Source: Chara braunii
Lineage: Eukaryota; Streptophyta; Charophyceae; Charales; Characeae
Assembly (NCBI GenBank): GCA_003427395.1
Contig: BFEA01000198.1
Coordinates: forward strand, 645,156-709,155
DNA length: 64,000 bases
Reading direction: 5' to 3'
This document shows positions 22,541-33,970 of the stretch, piece by piece. The position numbers and the translations under genes were made by a program. Below the pieces are notes generated by a model. It saw only the letters and a list, made by a program, of their open reading frames with translations. It did not search any database and was not told where the DNA came from. Within the stretch, counting starts at the first letter, position 1. Each line of letters opens with the position of its first letter.

Positions 22541-23920
22541 GTATAGCTGGCACACCCGGCTAGAGCGGCGAAGGGACGATGTGACCGCGCACCGCCTCGG
22601 TGGCTTGCGGAAACTATTTCACGTTGTCCCTAAGTAGTCTCTGTGTTTTGTTATGTTGTGTAACTTCTGCGTGACGTGGTCGGGAGGGCCCTTGCTCGCG
22701 CGGGGGCCGATGCGCTCGACACCGGTTCAGTGCAAGGTAAAAGCACTGGCGGACGACCTCTTTGCAATCTCTGAAAATACGAAAGAATTATTGGGTGCTT
22801 ATAGGATTGAATTGATCAGTTACTGTGAACTCTCAGAGATTTCAGTTAACTGGCATAAATCAATGTATCTTCTCCCTACAGCCTTTTCATTGACATGCGA
22901 GTGGTGAATGAAGCGCATAACGAACGATCTGTCTGAACATTTCTTAGGAGTTCAGATCTCCCTCCTGGATTGTTGGGGAGACCAGGAAGACTTACTTCTG
23001 CAGAAATCCATGTAACGCATGGCTACGTGGGGTAAGCCCCCCCCCCATCTTTCGCTGTTTGGTCGAACACTAGTTATAAACGGAGCTTTGTTTGCTTTAT
23101 CATGGTTTGTAGGGACAGTTAGGGCTTTGGGGAAGCAACTTACCTCACTCACAAAAAAAAACGTGCAGCCAAATTTATCTGGAAACCATTTGTTGCAGAC
23201 GAGGATGACTTTATCACTAAAGTAGCCTGGTAGATTATCTATACACCCAGATCCCAAGGGGGTCTGGAGATTCTGGACCCCAAGAAATATAACAATGAGA
23301 TCCTAGCACGATGGTTGATTAAAGCGAACTTAGAAACAGTTACTCTGACCCCACATTGGCTCATAATGACCGAAAATATCTTGGCAAGGGAGTCAAACTT
23401 GGCAAGATCGGAGCATGTATGGACTTACCGAATGTTATAGTCATTTCAAAGGAGGCAAATCAAGTCCCCGTTCTAGAGAGCGATCTTCCTGGCTTGGAGG
23501 AATCTCATACCAGATGTCTGGGTTGAACCAACAAGCAAAGCAGAAATACTGTCCCAATCACTCTTTGAAAACCCCCACATCCGTACACCGGTAGGGGACT
23601 GAATCAAAGTGGATAGATCTAGCTTTGAGTGCAAATGGATTGAACTAGGGATTCTCAAAATGAAAGACATTTGCGATCAACTACTGAGTAGGTGGAAGTC
23701 GGAGTCGAAACTGAGAACAATTCTTGGACAAGTAGAAAACTTGAGCTCGAAACTGGCATTGTTGATTAGTGCGATCCCTGAACTTTAGGAACAACACAAC
23801 TGGGCCCGGAGTCCGTTGACCCCCCAGGCACTTGGTTCGTATGCATGAATGGGGATCAACCAAAAGTGTGGAAATTGATTGAATATTTGCCAGATGGGAA
23901 GAGGTTTTTTCAAGGCCGGC

Positions 23921-24028
23921 AACTGGATGATCATGAACACCCGTTAATGGACTCTACCCTTTCTCACATGTTGCAACTGGATGATCATGAACACCCGTTA
24001 ATGGACTCTACCCTTTCTCAAGTCCGGG
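23921..24028 (+). repeat. 54-bp tandem duplication in L1 ORF2
   Basis: The block starting AACTGGATGATCATGAACAC at 23921 repeats at 23975 with the same 54-bp length. It equals 18 codons and keeps the open frame 23845-24123. Confidence 0.9.
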
Positions 24029-24369
24029 GGAGAAAAACGGTAGCTTCGCAAGGATCTAAAGAATGTGATGTAGTTATGAAAGGCTCAACTGTGGTCAATA
24101 TGAAACTTGACCCTTTTATGTAGGAATGGCGAGTACTGGGAAAATCGGAAGAAAACTTAAGTCTGTTGGACTACTCTCCGAGGATTGGATATGAGGCCAT
24201 TGTTGCTCCAAAAGACCCTTTGACTGTTGTAAGGTCAAGATGGATGGTTGTTATGGAACTTAATCCCAACAAAATTGATAAGACCTTGCTCAACTAGTGG
24301 GAACAACTGAAGTTAATTTCCTGCCAAAGACAAGCTTCAATTTTATGACTGCTATCAATGATGGCTAGC

Positions 24370-25653
24370 CTTTTTTTTTTTTTCACCACAGGGGGACTCC
24401 ATCTATTGGTGGGAAGCATCACCTACTGGAAAACGGGTCTAGCGTCCCATATACAATAAAAAAGTTATGTTTGAGAAATTTGAAATGTGACTGCGATATG
24501 CGAGAGGGCTACTAACTGCCAGCATTGATTGTCCTGGGTAACCAGGGGAGTAACTAAGCAAGCATACTAGAAAGTTGTTTGAAACTGATTTGCTCCTGAG
24601 ACGTAAAAAATTGTAATTGCGATGTACAAGTTACTTTGTCTGTACTCTCCTATGTGTTCCATCAGAGCCTGTACAAGTCAGGCCGTGCCCAGGGGGGTAC
24701 CGGGGCACGACCCTACTGTATTTCAATTCAGGATTTCAGCGAGTGAGAGGGCGTGAGGAGGGAAGGGGTCGGGAAAATCTATGGGAGGACGAAGTGGGAA
24801 GGAAGGTTCAATGTTAGTCCAGTCCCTGAACACCAAACGGTAATCCCTTATTCCCTCAAACTTTTAATCCCCATCCTGCTTGTCCCCACTCCATTATACT
24901 TCTGCTACCACATCCCCTATCCCCTCCCAACCATTCCTTGCAGAAATTAGTGATTGCTCTCCTCACATCCCCTGTCTATTGGTACAAATCTAGTTGGGCC
25001 TTCAAGGAGAGTCATCTACGTGTCAGTTCTAATTGGATCTGTTGTTTGACTTGCTAAGTGATCTCTGCACCTTCCACACATACTTGTTCCATGGTCAGGA
25101 GGCAGTGTTGCCACCATAATGCTGACAACACTGCTCGCCTCCTTAGCTTATACATGTTGTCTACAAAGGCCTTGTCATCCTGATTTGGCCAATGACCTTC
25201 CAAGATCGTCCGCGAAGACCAGGGCTAGAGGCATTCATCCCCATTGTCCTCCATACCCAGTCCCACCATCTCCAAGTGAAGTGTGCGATCAGGCATTGCA
25301 TAAAAATGTACTCAATTATTTCAGTTTTCTTGCCTGGTGGAAAATGACGAACACCAAGTTGACACTAGGGCGATGCCAGCCCCGTTTGCTCTAGATTCAT
25401 ATGGTATATCAACCAATCATTGGTCGGTAGACAATAATGTGTTATTTATCATTGCATCGAGGTGATCTTAGCCAGTTTGGACTTCTGCTCTTGAAACCAC
25501 TTAATCGGCGTGAGTAGGTGGCGGTCTATGTTAAGTTGTTTGGCCCATCGATCGATGATCACGTCTCTTAAGTGTCGCTTGGGTCTCAACATTTGGTATG
25601 TGGATTTCACTGTCAGACTGTGAAGGGTGACTTGTTGTGAGGGCGGTGCGGTT
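24370..25653 (-). mobile_element. LINE L5, 5'-truncated, inserted in L1
   Basis: The minus-strand element has its poly(A) tail at 24371-24383 (T on the plus strand). TGGCTAGC at 24362-24369 and 25654-25661 is the target site duplication. Its 3' tail (CTCCATCTATTGGTGGG, then CAGCGTCCC-like) matches L4 and R1. The region 25260-25600 matches L4 60715-61040 over the zinc-binding C-terminal part of ORF2, with several stops. Length is 1,284 bp. Confidence 0.85.
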
Positions 25654-26160
25654 TGGCTAGCAGTTGGGCAGCTGGAGATCGACCTGAAATGCCTCAGATG
25701 CGAATGAGCCTTCGAGTCTACTATCCATCTGTGGTGGGACTGTCATGCCTTTGTTCGAATTTGGAAATGGTGGATTAAGCTCTGGACTGACCTACCTGGC
25801 CAATCCCTGCTATGAGATAAGTTTTGGACTTTATTTGAGGGGATTCCGGACAATGCCTTGTTGTCCAAAGGCTAGGGTTACACAGCGCAGTCGGGCATAG
25901 CTGTTATCTTCTCGGTGATCTGGCAGGGCAGAAATGATCAAGTCTTTGAAGGGAAATAATGGTCTAACTCACAAATCAGAGGTACTATGATGCAAGACCT
26001 GAGAAGGGTGATTCAAGCAAATTGGCGGAGGAAAGTTGTCAAATCAGGTAACAAAGGTGCTGGCAACTGTGGTTCAGAAAAACTTAGTGTTTGAATAATT
26101 CGTTTGCATCAATTGATGAGAGGGGTCAACTTTGTTTGGCCGCCTGGTTATTCAATCCGT

Positions 26161-26771
26161 AGAGTAGGGTCATGAACAACCCACTCACTCAGTTGATGGA
26201 TCGGCCGCAGGAGGCAGGCAAAGGGAAAACGAGGAGGGAGTAACAATGTGAGCAAGGGCCTCACGTTAGAGTGTCCCTCCCCCGTTTTAGGGGCTGATTC
26301 ATTATCCCAATGTATAGAATAGAGATAGGGTTGATAAAGTTAGTATTTTGGTCGATAGTCTATTGATTTAGTAGATGTCAACGGTTAGAATAACCATAAT
26401 ATGCGTAGATAGCTCATTGGTGTAACTTCCCTCCTTGGGACCCCTTCTGGTAGAAGTTATGGTTTGTTCGGTTTTCTGGCCATGAAGGCAGAATTTTGAT
26501 TAAGTAGATTGATAATATTTTTTTGTTTGTTCGGATATTTCTGACCGTGTGGCACTGTTTTCTTTTCCCAGGATTGAGAAATGTCAGCGCATCAGTCTGG
26601 ATTTGGCCATTCTGCGGTTGGACTAATATGCCTGCACCTAAGTTGGGTAGTGGTCCCAATAATTTTTGTCCTTGTTTCTGGGTTGAGATGTAAAGGGATT
26701 CCCGACCTCCTTTTTCTTGTGTGGTAATGAATAAGCTAAGTCTCTTTGTGGGAAAAAATAAAATAAAATGA
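26161..26771 (+). mobile_element. LINE L1 3' untranslated region and A-rich end
   Basis: No coding was recognised. The stretch runs into GGGAAAAAATAAAATAAAAT at 26752-26771, which I take as the degraded poly(A) end of L1. Confidence 0.5.
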
Positions 26772-26838
26772 AACTCTCCTTCGTATACCGAGAGCTCCGT
26801 GCTCTACGTCAGGTGGACAATGCTTCGGGCTCTGTGCA

Positions 26839-27210
26839 TTGGCTGCCAAAATGAAGGAAACGAATGTCCTCCCAAGTCGGTCAGAGTATCATCCCACTAC
26901 TATCAGAATGCCCTCCAACGTCTGTCAGAGTGTCCTCCCAGGAGGAGTTAATGATGGCTCGATGACCGTAGTAGAACTAGGTGACCCCGACTGGGTGAAA
27001 ATTACCGCAACGACCGGGGCGCTGCGCCCCATATCAACATCGTTTTTTTACGGCGAGAGCTGGTACCTTCCGGAGGTTGGCCCACTGCGGTACATGGATT
27101 GCCAGCGAGGGGTCGTCGACAGGCTCATCGGTTGGGGTCCGCTAAGTGGCTGTGTTGTGGTAAGTATTGACCACGGTCTGACAATCTTCATTGTTCAACT
27201 TTTTGGTTAG
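26839..27210 (+). CDS. Short ORF of retroposon R1(i), unknown function
   Basis: 123 codons with no known domain. The C-terminal third (CQRGVVDRLIG to TIFIVQLFG) aligns in frame with the minus-strand ORF at 57818-58009 of R1(iv): RG, D, L-G, a CVVV/ECCD stretch, then IFIV and FG at the same spacing. Keeping a frame between two diverged copies suggests the peptide mattered, or that this is the 3' part of an ORF acquired from a host gene. A strong splice-donor-like GTGGTAAGT lies at 27157-27165 inside the frame. Confidence 0.45.
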   Translation: MAAKMKETNVLPSRSEYHPTTIRMPSNVCQSVLPGGVNDGSMTVVELGDPDWVKITATTGALRPISTSFFYGESWYLPEVGPLRYMDCQRGVVDRLIGWGPLSGCVVVSIDHGLTIFIVQLFG

Positions 27211-28904
27211 ATGTGATGCAGGTCACGAGCAGCTGAGATGCTTTTGAAGTCGATGAAGGAGGAGGTGGGGGTTGGGAGAGAGAGAGAATATGACATGTGC
27301 GGGGGAGGCGGGGGGGTGAATTAGGGTTGGTAAGAAATTATCTAAATTGTCCGTTGTTTTTTCTAAGCGATAAGACTGATGGTTGAGGTGTTAATTTTCT
27401 TCTGCTTACAATCCTATAAAATCCCTACTAAGTGTTTATATTTTTGTCGTAAAACATGATCTGTATTTTTTTGACGATGATGCACTCTGATGCTAGCGTG
27501 ACCGGGAATTTTTTTCAGAGGTTGTTTTTGAATGATTTCGTTTTATGATTGTGCTTTGTTTAAAATCTGATTCATGCGATCTTATGTGTTTTTTAGATGT
27601 AATTGATCCCTAATCTAAAATTCGTTTTTTCTGATTCTCAGCAAAATACCTAATCTGAAATTCGTATTTTCTGAGCAGGATTCTTAATCTGAAATTCGTA
27701 TTTTCTGAGCAAGATTCTTAATCTGAAATTCGTAATCAGAGTTTTTGCTCTGATCCCAATGAATGATTACTCAATTTTGAATTACAAAGGGTTACAGATT
27801 GATTCTCTCAAAGTGGAATTAATGTCCTACGTTTATCCATCTTTGATCTAATTCTAAATCTGACGTAGTTCTCCATATTTGTGCGCATAAGTTTGGGCTC
27901 ATTTTTTTAAATTGGATATTTGATGTCACTTGTTTGAAGGATTTTCAAAAGCTGGTTACAATCGAGTCTTAAGCTGCAATATTGTAGGATTTGGGCTCAT
28001 AGGTGCTGATTGAATTATCTCCTTCAGGGTTGGAGCCCCTCCCTGCGAGGGTTATACAAGGTGGGAGGTGTGATCCTTGAGACGGTAGGGGTGGTATTGT
28101 GGGTTTTGTTCTCCTTTGGGCCAGACTGATCTGGGTCGGATCAGCCACGACGGTTGGGAGGGAGGACAAGGGGCCGTGCTGTTTTCAGCAAGATGAGAGG
28201 TCGAGCGGTATTTCACTGGGAGCGGGTGGGGCACGGGGGAAAGGGGATCTTCAACTCTGTGGGGGCATGCTCTAGGGGGTATTGCATGCTGCTGAGGGAG
28301 CAAGAGTGAATTAGGGGGCTGTTCTGAACTAAGGCTGGGAGGTGAGGGGACGCCTTCCAGCAGAGGCAGCGAAAGGACAGAAACTTGTTTTTTTTGGGAG
28401 GGGGGGAGTAAGCCACTCGGTTTCTTGTGAGTTTTTCCAGTCGAGACGTGAATAGGCGCAGAAATTTTCATGGGGAAAAAAGAAGTTCCCTCCCGTCCTC
28501 TCTCTCCCTGTGGGAATAATAGGTGTTGACTGTCTTTTTAGGTTATGATTCTCACGTGTGTATCTGTGTTCTTTGAATTCTTTTTTATTTTTGAGGTTTC
28601 AACTGGAAAAATCGTCATAATTTTGGTGCTGGTTGCAGTGGATTGTGCTTGCGGTGATGGTTGGAGATAATGCGCTCTGCGGCGAAGGGGCTAGCCAGTA
28701 GGGTGGAAATAGGGTACAGCAGCGGTGGAGATGGTGGGTCTACCGCAGTAAGTCTTGCCGTAATAAGGTTGAGAAGGTTTTTGTTGGATATTTGCAACCA
28801 TTGCTTGAAAGAGTGGATGATCGGAACTACAACCATGGCGACAATTCGTGACTTGTCTGGTATCTGTTGATGTCTCTGGTCCCAATCGTTTGCAAATGGA
28901 CGAG

Positions 28905-30010
28905 GTCAGAACGACGCTGGTCGGTGCTGGGGCTTGGTCGCACTGCCCTGTAACCGGAGCGGTACGGGAACATGAAACCTGGTAGAGAGATCTGGGGAGT
29001 TGTTGAGGGTGGAAGACACTCTAGTGTCTATTGGCGAACTGACACTTAGTCGACGCTGGCCGGAGCCGGGGTGAGTCGCTTTGCCCTGTAACCTAGCAGG
29101 TGGGGGGATTTTTGGGGTGGGTTGTGCCACTCTGTAACCTAGCAGTTGGGGGTGGGAGGCCTGGTAGAGATTGGGTATCGAGGTATAGGAGAGAGGCGGA
29201 TAGGGTTGAGCTATTGATAGTCACTAAAGGTAGGTGGTTTTCGGTTCGAATATTTCCGTGATTAAATCTTAGAAAATTGTGGCCTTACGAATATTTCCGT
29301 GATCTAGCAACTCATTTTAGGAGGCTTCATTACTGTTATACTCAGTGATCTGCGACTGTCCGATGCCAGAACGACGCTGGCCGGTACTAGGGTGTTGCCC
29401 TGTAACCTGCTGATGCAGGAGTGTGAGGCCTGGTAGAGAGATCTGGGAATGCTTTGGGGTGGGCATTTCAAGGGACAACTAAGGGTTACTGTTGGGACGA
29501 CGCTGGTCGGAGCTGGGGTGAGTCGTGTTGCCCTGTAACCCGAGCCGGTGGAGGTGTGAGACCTGGAAGAGCTCGGCAGGGAGTAAGACAGTGTTGGAGA
29601 CTTTTAGAAGGATTTGCTAGGGATTCCGCGGGTTTTGATCATTTATATTTTGCTTCTAAAACTCCTTTTCAGCGAATAGGCTATTTTTCTGTATGTGCTC
29701 TCAAAAAAAAAAAAAAAGAATGCTTTAGGATTTTGGGGACTTCCCGCAACTCGCTTTAGGCTGTTTGATACTGGTGCATTCATGGATCTGCGGTTGTTCG
29801 ATGCCAGAACGACGCTGGCCGGTGCTGGGGTGTTGCCCTGTAACCTGCTGACTGCAGGAGCGTGAGGCCTGGTAGAGAGATCTGGGGATGCTTTGGGGTG
29901 GGCATTCCAAGGGACAACCAAGGGTTGCTGTTGGGACGATGCTGGCCGGAGCTGGGGTGAGTCGTGTTGCTCTGTAACCTAGCCGAGTGGGAGTGTGAGG
30001 CCTGGGACAG
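28905..30010 (+). repeat. Tandem-repeat core of R1(i)
   Basis: About seven irregular units carry ACGACGCTGGCCGGAGCTGG, a GTTGCCCTGTAACC word and GTGAGGCCTGGTAGAGAGAT. Long units near 29370 and 29810 are about 440 bp apart and nearly identical over 200 bp. Matching minus-strand units lie at 52250-52440 and 55370-56080. Confidence 0.75.
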
Positions 30011-30297
30011 CCCGACAGGGAATAAGAGTGTTGGATAGTTTTGGGAGTCTAGGGGTTCTGAGCATTTGAAAAGAGGTCAGTAGTCATTCATAGTTTTTCA
30101 ACCTCTTTTTAATTCTCTTGAATTTCTTCAATAGTTCTCAATAGTTCTCAGATTGATTCTCAGCCGAAGCTGGGTAATGGCCCCGGTATCTCAAATGACT
30201 TGTGTAACTCTATATGGGACGCTGGGCCCGGTTCCCAACACGTGCTGCTCCCCACGAATAGACTGGAGCATTTGTCCCCCCCCCCCCCCCCAAAAAA

Positions 30298-30407
30298 NNN
30301 NNNNNNNNNNNNNNNNNNNNNNNNNNNNNNNNNNNNNNNNNNNNNNNNNNNNNNNNNNNNNNNNNNNNNNNNNNNNNNNNNNNNNNNNNNNNNNNNNNNN
30401 NNNNNNN
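30298..30407. other. Assembly gap of 110 N, probably spurious
   Basis: The left side ends poly(C) then AAAAAA and the right side starts poly(C) then poly(A). Both edges are the same homopolymer pair at the 3' end of R1(i). The gap most likely separates two reads of one poly(C)-poly(A) tract. Confidence 0.7.
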
Positions 30408-30441
30408 CCCCCCCCCCCCAAAAAAAAAAAAAAAAAAAAAA

Positions 30442-30683
30442 AGAACTAGGTGACCCACCCTGAACAGGTCACCTAGTTCTATGGAAAAGGGCCAGGGTAG
30501 GGGGCATTCTAATCCAGTTCAGCCGGTTTTATGTCAATTTTTGTAAGACGAAATACAGGCAAAAATGCTTTTCGGGAATTCCCACAGAAACGACCTATGG
30601 ATGCACAGAAACACTGAGATGGTAGCGGTCACACAAGGGTCGCACCGTAGAACTAGTTCTTTGTAGAACTAATTCCACGGTGC
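30442..30683. repeat. Two palindromes sharing GAACTAG words
   Basis: AGAACTAGGTGACC (30442-30455) pairs perfectly with GGTCACCTAGTTCT (30467-30480). GCACCGTAGAACTAGTTC (30642-30659) pairs with GAACTAATTCCACGGTGC (30666-30683) at 16 of 18 positions. The nearby distances and shared core suggest one small palindromic element. No ORF is present. Confidence 0.6.
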
Positions 30684-30689
30684 ATATGG

Positions 30690-33436
30690 GACATGGCCCC
30701 CGGTGTGGAACTTGGGAGGAAGCCAGTCACATGGGGCACACCCTTTTTCCCTCACCCGATTTTCTGTATTTTTTTATCTTTTTTTTACTTTTCCCCGCCA
30801 ATATCTTCGTTTAAGAATTTTCTATCAGTTTCTGAAAGTTAATTCAGAAATGAATAAGGAATTTGCTGTAACCTCCAGGGGCGAGGTCCCACTAGCAGCA
30901 GGATAGGATAGAAACGAGTTTGTGGGGCAGTTGAGTGACCCCAATCCTGCCGTGCAGTAGTCGTGATCCCACGGTCAGTGTTTTACTTGTATTACCCGAA
31001 AAAATTAGGAGATCTTCGTTCCCCTCCTCCTCTCCTTAACACTGGGCATGCCCGTGCAAAGAAAGCTTCCCGCCAGAATCTTTTCTATCGGTTGGGGGTA
31101 AGGCCAACCCCAAAGGAGGGTGGGATCGGCCTTAGCCAACTGGATAGAAGGTTTTCAGTATTTTACTTGCCGTTGCGCAATTATCTCATTGGGTGGAGCG
31201 CTCCTTCAATCACGGAGTATATGGAGGGTGTCAGGATCAATGCGGACAGAAGTCAAGTTTATTCCAGCAAATGTGGCGGTTACTTTGTTCACTGCTGATG
31301 CAACCACCNCCATCAGATCATTTGTGATCTGATGGCTGGGAAGCACTCTGCCGTGATTTTCGGTGGGAGGTCTCTGTTTCTTTTTTTTTTTTTTGCGTTT
31401 CTCCTGTTTTCTCAGCCCAGAAATTCGTAATGAACCTGTCGGGCCGCTGCCACTCAGTGTCACACTGGATCGGCCACACTCCTATCCGACTGCTAATGGG
31501 ACCTCGCCCCAGAGGTTACCGCAAATTCCCAACCCCGCAGCCCCTCAGGCCTCTGACAAGGGTTCATGGATGAGTAGTTTCTGAAAATGCAAACTGGGTG
31601 TGACTGCCCATCCACACTATTTTTGGGGGATTTTGGAGATTGTGCGGATGTGGTACGGCAGTGTGAGCATGCCCTCACACGGGGACCTAAAGTCACAAAT
31701 ATCTCCCACATTTGGTACCATGTATTTGTTTATTTTATCTCTTTTTTGGGGGGGTATATTCTTCTCTCAATCTCTATGTATATATTTTCCTCATATATCC
31801 TCATCCTCTGGTAACTCTTATGTATATTACGGGGGAATACCAACCCAGGTGGATCTCTCCCTAGCCCAGGGGTTAGGTTTGCACCACTGGGTGGTTCGAG
31901 AGCAAGGCTATAACAGCCACTCATGGCCGTGATGTGGGGTGGGCAGGCGTTGCCCATGGGGGAAACCTCCAGTGCTACTGCCAAGCACTATAGCCAGTTG
32001 CTGCACCTCCCCCTTTCGTCCCCCAAAGCCCCAGATTAGCGGTGTGTAGTAGCCATTACATCCTTGTCGCATAGCATCCAACAATATTGGCCGAGGTCCT
32101 GCCAATGCTGGCCTGGGGGGCCAACAGGCTATCTCTGGATTGTGGGACACCAAATATGCCCAGGCACATACACGACGCCAATGGGTACTGAACGCAGGAC
32201 ATCCTGAATGCACCTCTTGTGCCGTGCCAACGGAGCTAGGCCCGCAGACGCACCACGTGTTTGCGCCTTTGGGTGCCCATGTGTGGTCACACACTCGTTC
32301 TATGGGCATACTCACACTGCGACCACTAATCTGCAAAATATGTGGATTTGGAAAGGGCCGATTTGAGGTTTTGGGCATGGTTCGGGTCGCACTACTGTAC
32401 CTTTTCGGATGGGACCAGGCAGCGGCTGTCTGGTGAAATGGCGATTTGGTACTTTGCTCGCCACAAGGCGCCGTCCACAAATTGTACAAGAACTTGTGTG
32501 AGCAAATTTTCACCAAAAATGCAAAAATATAAATAGGACATTTGCGGTCACCTCCAGAGGTGATGACCGCAAATTCCCTTGCCCCGCGGCTACACAGGCC
32601 GCTGACAAATGGGCACACAAATAATACATTTTACGACTTCGTCAAACCTGTGTGACCGGCCCTCTACCCCTTTTTGGGGGGGAATTTGGGATTCTAGGTC
32701 CCAGTGTGAGTATGCCCTATGTCCGAAAGAAAGGAGTGGCGGCCCTGAAACTTTTGCGCCTCACAGGAACTGCAGGCAGTCACACTGCTTACCCCCAAAA
32801 ATATATGGCTTTTTTTTTTTTTTTTTCAGTGCTGAAATAACACTCAGGGCTGTTTTCTTCATGCACATGCACAAATTTATTCAATTAGCTCACCGAAAAG
32901 GAAAACATTGAAAAGGTAATTTGAAACCACCGTCTCAAATTCTTTCCACCATAAAAATAAATAAATAAATAATAATAATAATAATAATAAAAATCCTCCC
33001 CCCTCGTGGCCCCACAGGCCGCTGACATTTGGGACACGAAAAAAGTTCAATTGGGTAGCCACCCAACCAATGTGACCCCGAAAGTGGCGCAAAATTTGAG
33101 AATTTGCGATGTCAGGTCCTCCTGTCAGTACCCCCTCACATGTCAATTATTTGGGCCTCATTTCCTTTTGGATAGCCAAATCTAAATCGGCAAGAGCATC
33201 TCCCGCTGGAACACAGCGTAGTCGGGACGCCTGTGACCCTTCGAGCTGCCAAAGGACCCATTCACCAGACAGTGATGTGAAGCGCCAGTCTGGCCCTGCG
33301 AAAAAAAACAAAAACAAAAGAAGTCTGTATAACGGATGTCCCCAAGGACAAACAAAAGAAGTCTGGCTGTGCTCACACTCGAGCTTTCTCGAGAGAATCG
33401 GGCCGTATGCGCTTCGCTCCACTGGAGCTTTTCGGC
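30690..33436. repeat. Foldback-rich non-coding region
   Basis: No gene was recognised. Palindromes include 31310-31335 (CCATCAGATCA, TTTG loop, TGATCTGATGG) with an N just before it at 31309. Another is 32540-32574 (ATTTGCGGTCACCTC with GAGGTGATGACCGCAAAT). Phrases such as CTCAGTGTGAGTATGCCCT-like words, TTTTTGGGGG and CCGCAAATTCCC recur at 31500-31700, 32560-32720, 54237-54400 and 58800-58880, so an old dispersed family is mixed in. Confidence 0.5.
31856..31912 (+). ncRNA. tRNA-derived sequence (SINE-like head)
   Basis: The A-box-like CTAGCCCAGGGGTTAGG and the good B box GGTTCGAGAGC are spaced as in a tRNA gene. The rest does not fold as a functional tRNA by eye. Confidence 0.4.
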
Positions 33437-33566
33437 TATGGGCCTCGCTGCACTAGTCTCCAAATGTGCAAAATGGAGAATGAATCTTCTGTTAGAAAAA
33501 GGAAAGATACACCGCCATCGTTTTTGTCTTTTGTGCATGTGGAGACAAGTGCAGCGAGGCCCTATG
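33437..33566. repeat. Short foldback element
   Basis: The arm at 33437-33474 (GGGCCTCGCTGCACTAGTCT onward) pairs with 33529-33566 over about 36 bp with few mismatches, around a loop of about 54 bp. The same arm sequence occurs at 41688, 42298-42335 and 54537-54572. Confidence 0.75.
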
Positions 33567-33970
33567 AGTGATTTCGGCATTTGCGATGTACTTGCTTTCT
33601 TTCTTTTTTTTTTTTTTTTTTGACAGTCACAATTTCATTTCAAGTAACAAGAGTTCGAGGCCGGGGACCTAACAATTCAACCCCGTAGACAAAGGTCACC
33701 TATACCAGACCAACCTGGCAGACAAAGCAAGAACAAGACTGCAACACCACTCTCATACTCTGCATACAGGCCCACAGACTCTGACACGAGTCTTATTGCC
33801 AGCTCCAACTATAAGGCCTTGCGAACTACCGAGTGGTTGGTAGATTCTGCCTTTCCGTCCCGACCTTCTACTCAACAGCCTAAACCTACTTGTGACTCCT
33901 TTTTAACACAAAATTTTCAAAAGCGGACCGCTTATTCCTGGTTCCATTTTCGTCCCTCCAGAGACCTCGG

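Larger units (their letters stand above)
7229..22721 (+). mobile_element. Family X element XB (interrupted by XC)
   Basis: XB is 7229-10581 joined to 19242-22721, about 6.83 kb without XC. It starts TGTCGGGACAG and ends GCGCTCGACA, flanked by TCGG (7225-7228) and CCGG (22722-22725). It lies inside the RT of LINE L1. Deleting XB and one target copy joins codons GLRVDS to VQCKVKALADD in frame, so both borders are well supported. It holds tRNA-like sequences, an internal TATA, a minisatellite, two ORFs of unknown function (20516-21603) and the 3' module. There is no recognisable transposase, integrase or RT. The 7620-7740 stretch is a short tandem repeat of GCAGGC and GCCGCAGG units. Confidence 0.85.
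22726..26160 (+). pseudogene. LINE L1 ORF2, RT motif C to C-terminus (broken)
   Basis: This continues L1 after XB. The catalytic motif C is KALADDLF, followed by ISYCELSEISVNWHKSMYLLP, matching L2 almost block for block. SLFGRTLVINGALF (around 23050) belongs to the thumb region. An in-frame 54-bp tandem duplication lies at 23921-24028. LINE L5 interrupts at 24370-25653. After it comes the zinc-binding C-terminal domain (KCLRCE, then WWDCHAFVRIWKWW), and then a segment matching the L2 C-terminus (NWRRKVVKSG) to about 26160. Many stops and frameshifts are present. Confidence 0.85.
26772..30297 (+). mobile_element. Composite retroposon R1(i)
   Basis: A plus-strand element in four parts: a short ORF (26839-27210), an AT-rich middle (27215-27960), a G-rich part (28000-28880) and a tandem-repeat core (28905-30010). 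It ends in a LINE-like tail (30219-30279, CGCTGGGCCCGGTTCCCA to TGGAGCATTTGTC) running into poly(C)-poly(A). Copies on the minus strand at 42795-52935, 54998-56387 and 56388-58010 confirm the borders and order. It has no RT of its own. The 3' tail resembles L4 and L5, so a partner LINE probably mobilises it. Confidence 0.65.

Noticed and set aside
10582-22721. A single 12-kb DNA transposon with terminal inverted repeats of about 400 bp at 10582-10980 and 22260-22721
   Set aside because: The inverted match is real, but 19241 carries its own element terminus and the XB minisatellite continues across 10581/19242. The inverted copies are the 3' ends of two separate elements, XC and XB.
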